Assembly (NCBI GenBank): GCA_030220185.1 | Contig: JASPKZ010007297.1 | Span: 496,001-560,000, forward strand | Length of the DNA stretch: 64,000 bases | Origin: Diploptera punctata | Taxonomy: Eukaryota; Arthropoda; Insecta; Blattodea; Blaberidae | Direction of reading: 5' to 3' | In this document: positions 54,941 to 64,000 of the stretch, one piece after another | Layout of the letters: each line of letters begins with the position of its first letter | Numbering within the stretch: the stretch's first letter is position 1 | The notes under the pieces: generated by a model | What the model saw: only the letters and a program-made list of their open reading frames with translations | Told to the model about the DNA's origin: nothing | Databases searched by the model: none | Program-made: the position numbers and the translations under genes

Positions 54941-55593
54941 GAAAATTTTTCTCTTCAAATTTAGTTTCTCTACTTGTTTTAAAAGTTTAGCTTCTCTTCC
55001 AATTTTATGATGTTCTAATAAACTATGTGCAGCAATTGCAGATTTTTCAATTTCACAATTTTTAATATTTCTGAAATGTTCTTTTGTCCGAATTTCCAAA
55101 TTCCTTTTTGTTTTTCCTATATAAACTTTATTGCAATCTTCACAATTTATTTGATAAATTCCAGATTTCTTACTGTCTGGAACTTTGACTTTTTTATTGG
55201 TACTTAGAAGATTACCCAGACTAAATTTATTTATTGGTGCCAAAAAAATGTTGTATTTGTCAAAAATTTTTTGAAATTTGGAAATTCGGACAAAAGAACA
55301 TTTCAGAAATATTAAAAATTGTGAAATTGAAAAATCTGCAATTGCTGCACATAGTTTATTAGAACATCATAAAATTGGAAGAGAAGCTAAACTTTTAAAA
55401 CAAGTAGAGAAACCTTTGGAATTGACAGTATGGGAAAAAATATACATTCAGAAAAACAAAAATATATCAATGAATTTTGATATCCCTAACGAAATTACAT
55501 TGATTTCGAAGTTCATAAATTCAACCATAGATAGCAGCACTGAAGATGGCGACAATAGAATAGTTGACGGCCGAAGAATTTCAACAGTCGGAG

Positions 55594-55641
55594 TTATGGC
55601 TGACGATGAACATGATTATGTTTGAAATCGCGATATCATGG
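55594..55641 (+). ncRNA. Family L hammerhead ribozyme candidate
   Basis: Stem I TTATGG/TCATGG, CTGACGA (55600-55606), stem II GAACAT/ATGTTT, GAAA (55624-55627), CGCG-closed stem III, ATA (55633-55635), predicted cleavage after 55635. The reading frame of the PLE protein runs into the ribozyme (stop at about 55623). Confidence 0.74.
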
Positions 55642-55723
55642 AAGCATGAATCCTATGAGGTGAGTTATTTAAACAATATGTTCTCCGATGATTTTTAATT
55701 AATTTAATTTTCAAGTATGTTTA

Positions 55724-56355
55724 TTGTTTACAAATATTAAAAGAGTAATTTTAAATGTAAAGAAATTAAGAACTAAAGCAACTCTGTAATGAAAAGGTAT
55801 ATACAAATTCCATGCATGTGACTGATCATCATATAATTTTTAACCAGTTTATAAGTGGATGACAATAAGTTTTAAAATATTTTAATTCATATAAATTGTA
55901 AGGAAAATGTTGTCATTTAAGGATTGACATAACAAATTGGAAGAGACAAGAATTGAAGAGCTTTCATTTGTATTGCTAGTTGTAATATTGTGAATTAATT
56001 ATATATATATTTTGTATACGAATAGCATACAACAAACACTTAAGTCTATAAAAAGCACTCTACAGTGTGTCAGAACCTTCAGTAAAATTCTTCAGCCTAG
56101 AATCTAGTAAAAATAATTTTGATAATGGAATAGAAGTAAACAAAATTTAGGCAATACATTAGTTTTCACGTTTCTGTTTATAATGCACAAATATTTGTCA
56201 TATGTTTATTTCTATCTGCAAGAGTCAGTTGACAAGAATAAATCTATTGTATTTGTTAATTTGTAAGAAACATTTCTATAAAATACAGTAAACAGATTAT
56301 TGTATCTCATGACAAAAATATTAAGTAATACGAAGGACACTAGATAAATTTTAAG
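55724..56355. other. Intergenic, nothing recognised
   Basis: AT-rich, no recognised element. Confidence 0.4.
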
Positions 56356-56359
56356 ATAT

Positions 56360-57290
56360 GTAACAGTGGAACCATGATAGAATTCCCATACCTATTATAT
56401 ATTTTCAAAATACTCTCCAACACATTCTTAATATTGTGGATCCTCTGGAACCACATCCAGAAGCAAACACATTGCACCCAACTCTTTCTCAAGCAGGCAG
56501 TTTGGGGTTGGAAATTGGTTTCTGCTGATATGATTCTTCACATTCAGAAACAGGAAAATGTGACATGGTACCAGTCAGATCTATATTTGGCATGAAAGAG
56601 TTTTTTGCCTTTATCTTTAAATTATTATTATTTTTTATAGGGCTAGATAAGTTATTAATTCACCATCATCTTTTCCAAAACTGAATTGTTGTTTTAACTG
56701 TGTGGGAAGAGGCATTGTAATTGTGGAGCAGAATTCCCGCAGTCCAGCACTTGGCTGCTTCTTCTGGATTTTTTAGAAGAATTTGGGAAGGCAGACCTCA
56801 GTTTACCATTTAGCGGTAATTGTCATGTGATCTTCTAGCATAACAGTTGTCAGATGACCACTTGTTGAGAAAAAAGAGGCCACCATTTTCTTCCCTACAC
56901 TCTTGGCCCTCTTGACCTTAGTTGGAGGTTGCTAATTTGGAATTGACCTAGACTGGTGGTTAGCACCATTTTTTGGGGTCATATTGATAGATGCAAGTTT
57001 TGTTGTCTGTTATGATGTCTGACAACTAGAATTCCCATTGTTGCATCTCTCCACCATTTCACCCTAGTGCATTTGTGTGTTTCTGACAAAAGGTGCAGCA
57101 GCCCTCGAGAAGAAATTTTGTTCACTCTTAAATGTTGGTGAAGAATGTTGGAAACATGTGATGAATTAATTCCTAGGGCTCCTTCAATGCCCTTATAGTT
57201 CAATAGCAGATTTTCCTTAATCAGAGTTTCAACTGCAGAGATTTATTCTTCAGTCACCTAGTGTTGTTGGGCTCCCACTTCTCTCTTCAT
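56360..57290 (-). mobile_element. Mariner-type transposase remnant
   Basis: Minus: LLLNYKGIEGALGINSSHVS, ILHQHLRVNKISSRGLLHLL, THKCTRVKWWRD, the HTH and linker of mariner transposases. The rest (56640-56980) decays with stops. A C-terminal-like stretch follows near 56400-56590. Terminal repeats not found. Confidence 0.75.
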
Positions 57291-57299
57291 CTGTAAGGG

Positions 57300-57650
57300 A
57301 AACAATTAATTGAAATTGTAATGTAGATATATTCCAATTCAAATTCTACCCCCTTAAAAATAAAACTTTATGAATGCAATTCAAAACCATGGATCCGCTA
57401 TAAATTTTATAAACTGTGCACCCTACGAAAGAATATTTATAAATTGTACCCTCTTTCTCATCTTAAATTTAGCAAACCAGCAGAAAACTGTTGCATGTGA
57501 TAGAGCAAGGTCCACAAATGCTTGTGAGAGTCATTGCAAGTGTTTGCAACTCATTTAAACTGCACTTCGAAATCTTAAAAAATTATTGCACAAAAATACT
57601 CCCTATCAAGCTCCACATGTCACATGTATCATCATAAATGCACATGGAAA
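57300..57650. other. Intergenic, nothing recognised
   Basis: No recognised element. Confidence 0.35.
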
Positions 57651-57830
57651 TGAGAACAGAGGAAGACCCTGAGTTAAATGGGAAATACATTGGACAGATT
57701 AGGACATGAGCAAGGCAAATAAGGTAGAAATGAGAAGAATGTGCAGGGATAGAAGCCAATGCAGGATGGGTGGTCCAAGGTGAACCCGATGACTAACAGC
57801 ATTAAGCGGCAGACAAAGAAGAATTAAGTG
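57650..57830 (+). mobile_element. LINE 3' tail remnant
   Basis: Readings ENRGRP, VKWEIHWTD, MRRMCRDRSQ resemble the GRP-x-x-RW and DR-x-W segments of LINE C-termini; ends in AAAGAAGAA. Confidence 0.45.
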
Positions 57831-58204
57831 ATTTTGAGGTTCGAGGATTGGGTTTTCAAGTAATGTATTAGTTTATTGCCTTCCTGTCACCACAGGATCA
57901 TACCTCAAAGCTTGTCTAGTGACCCTCATATTTCTATATTCTTATGAGTATAATTGAATTCAAAGTCACAAGTGTAATGTCTAGTATAAATAATAATAAT
58001 ATTTTCCTTATTCTGGTAGAGATACTACCCTTCTTTTCTATTCATTCAGCACAAATATACAATGTGCGAACTACCAGTGATAGGAATACATAAATTATAC
58101 ATTTTAACATATGCAAAACAAAAATTATTTATAAAGTAATATACATACTCATTACTTTTAAAATGTTGAACCATCATTGAAGTTATTTATAAAAAAGTTT
58201 AAAA
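57831..58204. other. Intergenic, nothing recognised
   Basis: AT-rich, no recognised element. Confidence 0.35.
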
Positions 58205-58271
58205 TAGTAAAACTTATTTATATTTTGAATTAGAGAAAACTTTTTACATCTCATCTCATAAAACTCTGTGA

Positions 58272-58320
58272 TTTTCACAGGACCAGTTTCTGGAGCCATT
58301 GCTCCTAACCTCAGCCAAAA
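58272..58320 (-). ncRNA. Family M hammerhead-like motif
   Basis: Minus: CTGAGGT (58308-58314; A9 is T), stem II GGAGC/GCTCC-type around AATG, GAAAC (58286-58290), TG loop, GTC (58281-58283). Stem I pairs TTTTGG with CTGTGAAAA loosely. Confidence 0.5.
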
Positions 58321-58589
58321 CTCCGACTGTTGAAATTCTGTCATTGCCATCAACCTCCAAACTGCCATCTGTGCCAATTTTGTGAACTTTGAGATTAAAT
58401 TTTGCTTGCTGCAAACTTCAAAATTCATGGATCTATATTTTTTCTTCTGAATGTATATCTTTTCTTCAGAAGAACAAATAAAGATCTATGAATTTTGAAG
58501 TTTACTGAAGAGCAAAATTTAATTTCAAAGTTCATAAAATCGATACCAGATGGTAGTTTGGAAGTTGAAGCAGAATTTCAGTAGTTATA

Positions 58590-58640
58590 GTTTTGGCTGG
58601 GGATTGGAGCAATGGCTCCAGAAACTGGTCCTTTGAAAAT
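58590..58640 (+). ncRNA. Family M hammerhead-like motif
   Basis: CTGGGGA (58597-58603; A6 is G), stem II TGGAGC/GCTCCA, GAAAC (58621-58625), TG loop, GTC (58628-58630). Mirror of 58272-58320 with a different core defect. Confidence 0.5.
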
Positions 58641-58886
58641 GACAGAGTTTTATGAGGTGCGATATAAAAAGTTTGCTCTGATTCAATGTAGAAATAGTAA
58701 ATATCTCATAGTGTTATTTCCCATGGTAATTTTTATTAAAATTAGTAAAACTTGTATCTGATATAGTCTTCAGCTGGTGAAAATAAAATAATAAATTCTG
58801 AAAGGTGTACAATATTTTAATGGAATTTTACTTTGTTTAAGACAACTGACATCTCAGGTACAAGTTTTACTACCCCATTTTAACTT

Positions 58887-58912
58887 TTCTTCTTCTTCTT
58901 CTTCTTCTTCCG
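58887..58912. repeat. (TTC)n LINE tail
   Basis: The GAA repeat tail of the LINE at 58889-59518, seen on the + strand as TTC. Confidence 0.85.
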
Positions 58913-59518
58913 AATACAGTATTGGGTGATGATGCCCGTTCTGCGACTACAAAAACTGATCTTTCCATCGGTTGAAGGGTCTTCCGAGGTCTCTTTTGCC
59001 TTTAGGGTTGAGGTGGTAAATCATCTTTGGTAAACGGGAATTTGACATTCTCTGGACGTGTTGGAACCATTTAATCTGATAATTTTGTATATGTTCAACC
59101 ATTTCCCTACTATTCCACTGCATCCTTATCTCATCACTTTTCATTCTATCCCTTAATGTTACTCCAGTTAGTGATCGGAGGAATCTCATTTGTGAACTAT
59201 TAACGCGGGATTTATCTTTTGCTCGAAGTGTCCAGCATTCACTTCCGTATAGTAGAGCAGGTTTGGCTATGGCATTATGAAATCTCAATTGGATTTCTTT
59301 CCTCATTTGTTTTTCCAAAATTTCTCCTAATTATACCATTTAATCTGTTATATTTTTCTAAATTTGTTTCCACATCTTTTTGATTATGAAACTGTGATAT
59401 ATTATTACCTAAATAATTAAAGTGTGTTACTTGTTCTATCGGTTTATTATTTATTATTATTTTTACTCTCAAAAGTCCCTTTCCAGTGATTGCCATGGAT
59501 TTGGTTTTATTTTCAGAT
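58889..59518 (-). mobile_element. 5'-truncated LINE with (GAA)n tail
   Basis: TSD ATTTTAACTTTT (58877-58888, 59519-59530). Minus: LRVKIIINNKPIEQVTHFNY, frameshift near 59300, AIAKPALLYGSECWTLRAKD, FQHVQRMSNSRLPKMIYHLN, LGRPFNRWKD, stop, then (GAA)n. Same family as 18555-19590 and 41890-42605. Confidence 0.9.
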
Positions 59519-59530
59519 ATTTTAACTTTT

Positions 59531-60246
59531 TAATATATATACTATACAAATAAACACAGTACATTCACTATACAATTTATCAGACAATTTGTCTAATAAA
59601 AACAGTGACAATGAATTATAAACAATATAATATTGGTAATGACAATTATTTTGATATGTATTATAATTATTGTAATAATACAAAGTTTATAAACTATTAA
59701 GACAATATAATTGAGTAAGTTGGCTCAGATAATGAGATTTGAGAATCATATTTGGGAGATTTAAAGTTCAAATGTCAACAAATCTAAGATGTCATGTCAA
59801 ATGCTGGATTAAAATGTTATTACCAAGATCCATTTTATCATAATCACCATCATACAATATTGTTGAAATTAAATAAGTAATCTTCCAACAAACACAGTAT
59901 AAATTCACAGCCTGTTGGATATTTGAAGTCATTTATGTTACTAAAATAATTGAACAATCAAATTATTCCAAATATGTCTCCATTTAATTATGTCATTGTT
60001 TAAAAAATAATTTGGATTAATCTTTAAAAAATACAGAATGCTTTTTTGTCTTGTAGATCAGGTGCCAATTTTCTCTATCCTGCCTTTCTAATATTGAATT
60101 TTTACAACTTCATCCACATGAAATGAAATGAAACAGCTGACACAGTGCTTCTCACTTTTGTTTTCGCTGATATGGACCCCTTGTAAATGAGAGTCAACCC
60201 TTAGAGGTCAATATAGACCTCTTTAGGAATGACTGTCATACAATGA
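59531..60246. other. Intergenic, nothing recognised
   Basis: AT-rich, no recognised element. Confidence 0.4.
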
Positions 60247-60254
60247 CAAATAAT

Positions 60255-61335
60255 CAGTGGTGAGGCGTCAATGGAAGTGCAGGATGCGGCACTTCCCTAT
60301 AATTTTTACAAAAGTAAACTATTTTAAATATTATTTTAAATTATGACATTATAAAATTCTTACGTTAAAACATTGTATTATTTTTAAATAAATTGATAAG
60401 TAAATAATTTATAAGTTAAATCTGTATGCTAGTGTCACCTATCGGAGCTCTTCCAAATTACATCATACATTTCCGGTGGCTTGGATGCGCTATGCCTAGC
60501 CACGTGTTACCAGTGTCATTTCATGCGGGAACAGTTGAGAGAAAAAGTAAAGTTTGTTGGTTTGTTGCTCTCAGTATTGAAATAGCAAAGTTTTATTCGT
60601 TTTATTTAGTTTAATTGTTTATAATATATAGTTTGTTTGTTATATTTTAGTGTGACCTTGTCACTAGACAAAGTGTGAATGTAAATAGTGAATTTTTAAG
60701 TGTTTCTTGTATTTATTTTATTCTGCGTTTTGTCATGAGTAAATCGTATAGAAGCTTCCTAACGAGCTTCCAAGAATCCTCCCATGCTAATAGCTCTGCT
60801 GTGAACGTTCAAACGAGTTGAAACTGCATCATGAACCTGTAATGTGTGAGTGTGCTATTGAAAAAAATTTACAACACCTGTTTAATTGACTTTCATTCCA
60901 AGACAAAATGAAATTAATAAAAAATTGTAGACCTACACAGCCTCTCACTGAATTAAATACTCAATATAAAGGCCATAAAATGTCCACAGGACATTTCGAT
61001 CCAAATTTCTATCTAACCATCCCCTGGTTATGTGGTTGCAATAATCTCAAAAAAAAATTGTTCTGCTTGCTGTGTCTTTTGTTCTCGTCTGAAAAGAATG
61101 TTGTTTGACAGGTTTTGAGGATTTAAATATTTTTCATAAATCCCAAAAAAAGACACAAACTCTCATTGCTTCACACAACAAGCCTTAAGCAGTTGAAACA
61201 GTTTGGCAAAACTGTAATTGAATTATGTCTATCATCTCTTTTTTATATATATATATATAATCGTGTATTTTTTGTAAAGTTTTTTTTTTTCAACTATGGA
61301 GCTTCCCTTCTCCCCAAATTCATGCTTCGCCACTG
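60255..61335 (+). mobile_element. hAT element (ZMYM/TTF-finger type), internally deleted
   Basis: 8-bp TSD CAAATAAT (60247-60254, 61336-61343). Terminal repeats CAGTGGTGAGGCGTCAATGG and inverse of CAGTGGCGAAGCATGAATTT. ORF 60908-61108 reads KNCRPTQPLTELNTQYKGHK then WLCGCNNLKKKLFCLLCLLF, the TTF-type finger region of ZMYM-like hAT transposases. The RNase H-like catalytic domain is absent. Confidence 0.85.
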
Positions 61336-61343
61336 CAAATAAT

Positions 61344-62094
61344 GCATTATCTTTTGATAGAAGAGTAGCAGAATTCCATGTTATCCCGGTTAAAGGAAAA
61401 ATTGGGATACAGTAAACACACCCATAATTACTTTATACTAGTAATACCCGACGTGCGCTGCTATGCCTAAACAAATGAAAATTAATGTGTTTTTATGTTT
61501 AGTTGAATAAGTAAAAGGAAAAATAATTTTAAATGTATATCGTAATTATTTTAAGATTACCCAGTGTTGCCCAGGAATCTACTTATCTCAATCTTCTTGG
61601 CATAAATGAGCTAAAAGACAAAATTCATTATTGTGAGATTATCTGTAAAAGAATACTGCCTTGTGGTACTATGTTTGCACAGGAATCTATGTACTTGCCT
61701 CGATCTTCTTGGTGGTTATTGTGAGTTATCCGTAAGAGATAAACATATACTGTCGCAGACTTTTTTGTAGATTTTTTTGAGATATTCAATTCTATGTACA
61801 TTAATTTTGTGTATTTGTTATGGTTTAGGCAGCGTAAGCCATTTAATCGGCCAAAGAGCTATTTTTTTTTTCATGTTTTCCACTACAAAGGGCGATTTTT
61901 AAAGGTGTAGGAGTTGAGTATCACAACTCTCTTATAGCCTATGTTCATCCCGATAATCTCCTGAACATTTTGCAAAAAGCCCCATCACAATCGGATCAAC
62001 GGTATGGCTGCACATAAAGTATGAACAAACAAACAAACATTCATTTTTATATATTAGATAATTGAACTCAACTCTAAATATGAGGCAAACTATG
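61344..62094. repeat. Probable dispersed repeat, unclassified
   Basis: The stretch 61435-62060 begins near ACTAGTAATACCCGACGTGC and ends AACAAACAAACAAACATTCA then TTTTTATATATTAGA, a layout common to arthropod dispersed repeats. It contains an internal duplication (GTTGCCCAGGAATCTACTTA-like and TTGCACAGGAATCTATGTAC). No ORF of substance. Confidence 0.45.
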
Positions 62095-62103
62095 TTGTTA
62101 TTA

Positions 62104-62353
62104 ATAAAGAAGGTGAGTCTGTTTCGTCTTACCTCATCAAATGTTGTGTTCTTTTGGACATGTTTGAATATGTTGCATATCATCATCAGCTTGTCAGCTT
62201 GTTTTTCTGTTCAGTCTGTACAAGCTAATGATATGCAAACACATTGAAATATGTTCAGAAAAAAACAATGTTTTATGAGGTAAGATAAAACAGACTCACC
62301 TTATTTATTAAGAAAAACCTTATAATGTCACTTCCTACTGTAATTTATTAATA
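62104..62353. mobile_element. Family N PLE palindrome
   Basis: Arms AAGAAGGTGAGTCTGTTTCG... (left) and ...AAAACAGACTCACCTTATTT (right) with an asymmetric centre near 62210. Short TSD about TTGTTATTA. Right extension AAGAAAAACCTTATAATGTC. No coding sequence. Confidence 0.7.
62146..62200 (-). ncRNA. Family N hammerhead-like motif
   Basis: Minus: CTGATGA (62183-62189), stem II ATAT/ATAT around GCAAC, CAAAC (the GAAA box reads CAAA), AT loop, GTC (62157-62159). Related to family H by its CAAG...ACATGTCCAA flanks. Confidence 0.45.
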
Positions 62354-62684
62354 TTGTTATTATTATTGGTTCTTGAAGTTGGAATGTACTTCATATTTTC
62401 ATAAGAAACATAAGTGTAATAGAATGAAGTTTATATGCAATATATCAGCGGAAATGGCAGAAAACAATCAATAGCCATTTATTATGAAGAAACCAAGTTT
62501 GGAATTCTGATATTTGCCTAACCAGTAATTCTCAATGAGCAGTTCTGATATATGTAAACATTTGTCTTTAAACTAAGGTTGCCAGAATGAACTTGAGGCA
62601 GGGTCAAGAAACTAGTGGCATTTGTATTATTGGAGACAGAAATCGTTAAACAGATATATAAATATTTGAAGAGAAAAATTATAC

Positions 62685-62757
62685 GCTCAGACCGGGACTT
62701 GAACCCGGGACCCTTGGTTCTCTAGACCAAGTGCTCTACCAACTGAGCTACCTGACC
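62685..62757 (-). tRNA. tRNA-like cloverleaf (AGA loop), unit 1
   Basis: Acceptor GGTCAGG/TCTGAGC (one mismatch), D arm GCTCAGTTGGTAGAGC, six-pair anticodon stem TTGGT/ACCAA plus C-G around CTAGAGA (T33 present, anticodon AGA), T arm CCGGG/CCCGG with TTCAAGT. Lacks the long variable arm expected of tRNA-Ser. Confidence 0.65.
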
Positions 62758-62977
62758 AAGTACCGATCTAAACGCAAATCTTTCTCTATATACATTGTAA
62801 TTCCCGTCCACCAAATGCTATGAAGCCATGCTTCTATCTTGCAAATGGCGGCTCCTTTATTAAGAAGACATATTTGGGAATTATACATTACAGCCAATAC
62901 GGCTTTTTTCCATGTTATTATTATTGATTTCGTACATCTCATGATGGATAAATCATATTTGAAGTGAAAAATTATAC

Positions 62978-63050
62978 GCTCAGACCAGGACTTGAACCCG
63001 GGACCCTTGGTTCTCTAGACCAAGTGCTCTACCAACTGAGTTACCTGACC
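62978..63050 (-). tRNA. tRNA-like cloverleaf, unit 2
   Basis: As unit 1 with two substitutions: CCAGGACTTG in the T arm and GAGTTACC in the D arm. Confidence 0.6.
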
Positions 63051-63270
63051 AAGTACCGCTCTAAACGCAAATCTTTCTCTATATACATTGTAATTCCCGT
63101 CCACCAAATGCTATGAAGCCATGCTTCTATCTTGCAAATGGCAGCTCCTTTATTAAGAAGACATATTTGGGAATTATACATTACAGCCAATACGGCTTTT
63201 TCCATGTTATTATTATTGATTTCGTACATCTCAATGATGGATAAATCATATTTGAAGAGAAAAATTATAC

Positions 63271-63343
63271 GCTCAGACCGGGACTTGAACCCGGGACCCT
63301 TGGTTCTCTAGACCAAGTGCTCTACCAACTGAGCTACCTGACC
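63271..63343 (-). tRNA. tRNA-like cloverleaf, unit 3
   Basis: Same cloverleaf as unit 1. Confidence 0.65.
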
Positions 63344-63565
63344 AAGTACCGATCTAAACGCAAATCTTTCTCTATATACATTGTAATTCCCGTCCACCAA
63401 ATGCTATGAAGCCATGCTTCTATCTTGCAAATGGCGGCTCCTTTATTAAGAAGACATATTTTGGGAATTATACATTACAGCCAATACGGCTTTTTTCCAT
63501 GTTATTATTATTGATTTCGTACATCTCAATGATGGATAAATCATATTTGAAGAGAAAAATTATAC

Positions 63566-63638
63566 GCTCAGACCGGGACTTGAACCCGGGACCCTTGATT
63601 CTCTAGACCAAGTGCTCTACCAACTGAGCTACCTGACC
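63566..63638 (-). tRNA. tRNA-like cloverleaf, unit 4
   Basis: As unit 1 with one change in the anticodon stem (CCTTGATTCTC). Confidence 0.62.
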
Positions 63639-63857
63639 AAGTACCGATCTAAACGCAAATCTTTCTCTATATACATTTTAATTCCCGTCCCCAAATGCTA
63701 TGAAGCCATGCTTCTATCTTGCAAATGGCGGCTCCTTTATTAAGAAGACATATTTGGGAATTATACATTACAGCCAATACGGCTTTTTCCATGTTATTAT
63801 TATTGATTTCGTACATCTCAATGATGGATAAATCATATTTGAAGAGAAAAATTATAC

Positions 63858-63930
63858 GCTCAGACCGGGACTTGAACCCGGGACCCTTGGTTCTCTAGAC
63901 CAAGTGCTCTACCAACTGAGCTACCTGACC
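63858..63930 (-). tRNA. tRNA-like cloverleaf, unit 5
   Basis: Same cloverleaf as unit 1. The unit is cut by the window edge. Confidence 0.65.
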
Positions 63931-64000
63931 AAGTACCGATCTAAACGCAAATCTTTCTCTATATACATTGTAATTCCCGTCCACCAAATGCTATGAAGCC

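Larger units (their letters stand above)
53673..54963. mobile_element. Mirror-image tRNA-like array (two units each way)
   Basis: TSD GTTTCTCTACTT (53661-53672, 54964-54975); the uninterrupted PLE sequence in the opposite arm (about 55400-55412) proves the empty site. Units of about 305 bp: two minus, then two plus, meeting near 54345. The left end is extended (ATGATGTTTTTATTATTAAT) and the right end stops at TCTTCAAATTTA. Units are near-identical, so insertion is recent. Confidence 0.9.
53339..55708. mobile_element. Family L PLE palindrome hosting a tRNA-like mirror array
   Basis: TSD near TTTTCAAGTATATTTA / TTTTCAAGTATGTTTA (about 53324-53338, 55709-55723). Left arm (minus) 53380-53660 + 54976-55270; right arm (plus) 55275-55690, truncated further (starts at EIRTKEHF). 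Left extension GGGAAGTAAACATTATGAGG. GIY-YIG coding in both arms: GIYQINCEDCNKVYIGKTKR in the left only; [20 protein letters not shown] in both. Confidence 0.88.
58216..58742. mobile_element. Family M PLE palindrome
   Basis: TSD TAGTAAAACTT (58205-58215, 58743-58753). Arms about 58228-58460 and 58462-58690, each with the end of a PLE protein (IYIQKKKYRSMNFEVC-like) and a hammerhead-like motif. Right extension AAATATCTCATAGTGTTATT. Confidence 0.82.
62660..64000 (-). mobile_element. tRNA-like tandem array, five units, continues past the window
   Basis: Five direct units with tRNA-like sequences starting at 62685, 62978, 63271, 63566 and 63858 (periods 293, 293, 295, 292). Each unit: GAAGAGAAAAATTATACGCT, tRNA-like (minus), AAACGCAAATCTTTCTCTAT, AATGGCGGCTCCTTTATTAA, GCCAATACGGCTTTTT. 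The left end is the truncated type (AATATTTGAAGAG). The right end and any mirror half lie outside. Confidence 0.88.

Noticed and set aside
53754..63930. Cloverleaf sequences as functional tRNA-Ser genes
   Set aside because: No long variable arm, an extra anticodon-stem pair, C33 in one family, exact repetition inside mobile arrays, and no terminator-like T run at a regular distance. Treated as tRNA-like parts of mobile elements.
62660..64000. CRISPR-like array because of regular spacing
   Set aside because: Units are about 293 bp with no short repeat/unique spacer pattern, and the sequence is clearly animal.

Overview
The window is animal genomic DNA, most likely from an insect with a large, AT-rich, repeat-loaded genome. 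The LINE and SINE families look like those of polyneopterans, and a cockroach-like species is plausible, but that is an inference from repeat style only. There is one recognisable host gene. On the + strand, six exons between 1195 and 19843 encode the C-terminal 299 residues (a C1 zinc finger followed by a PH domain) of Sbf, the SET-binding-factor / MTMR5-MTMR13 pseudophosphatase. The DENN, GRAM and myotubularin parts lie upstream of the window. The introns, and all of 20.7-64 kb, are almost entirely transposable elements.

The dominant component is a set of about fifteen families of Penelope-like elements (PLEs; called A-P here), recognised by a PLE reverse transcriptase (families H and O), a GIY-YIG endonuclease domain and hammerhead-ribozyme-like motifs near the 3' end. 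Nearly every copy is a head-to-head palindrome: two inverted, 5'-truncated copies with their 3' ends facing outward, flanked by a target-site duplication (TSD) of about 12 bp. In about twenty cases one outer end carries a further 30-50 bp tail with a CCTCATA-type motif, and the other end stops at a fixed internal point. Sizes run from about 90 bp to 4.1 kb. Copies are nested inside each other, up to three levels deep at 4.6-5.8 kb, and inside DNA transposons.

A second group consists of short elements with a tRNA-like cloverleaf. They share the same insertion signature (head-to-head palindrome, about 12-bp TSD, one extended end) but also form direct tandem arrays of 260-310-bp units. Examples are 1707-2410, 6216-6558, 36225-36426, 46016-46488, the mirror array 53673-54963, and five units at 62660-64000. 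Their link to the PLE machinery is the most interesting hypothesis here.

Layout: 1-20 kb, Sbf 3' exons with SINEs, LINE 3' ends, PLE palindromes, a mariner and a hAT. 20.7-25.7 kb, a Tigger/pogo transposon carrying a 4.1-kb PLE palindrome. 27-31 kb, a 4-kb PLE palindrome with four nested insertions. 31.7-33.3 kb, small PLEs. 32-38 kb, LINE fragments, a tRNA-like element and a SINE-like repeat. 40-46.5 kb, eroded tRNA-like repeats with a PIF/Harbinger and LINEs. 47.3-50.3 kb, a hAT containing an RTE-like LINE. 50.8-58.7 kb, PLE palindromes, the mirror tRNA-like array and a mariner remnant. 58.9-64 kb, a LINE, a hAT and the tRNA-like tandem array. All coordinates and pairings were read by eye; no alignment or folding program was run.
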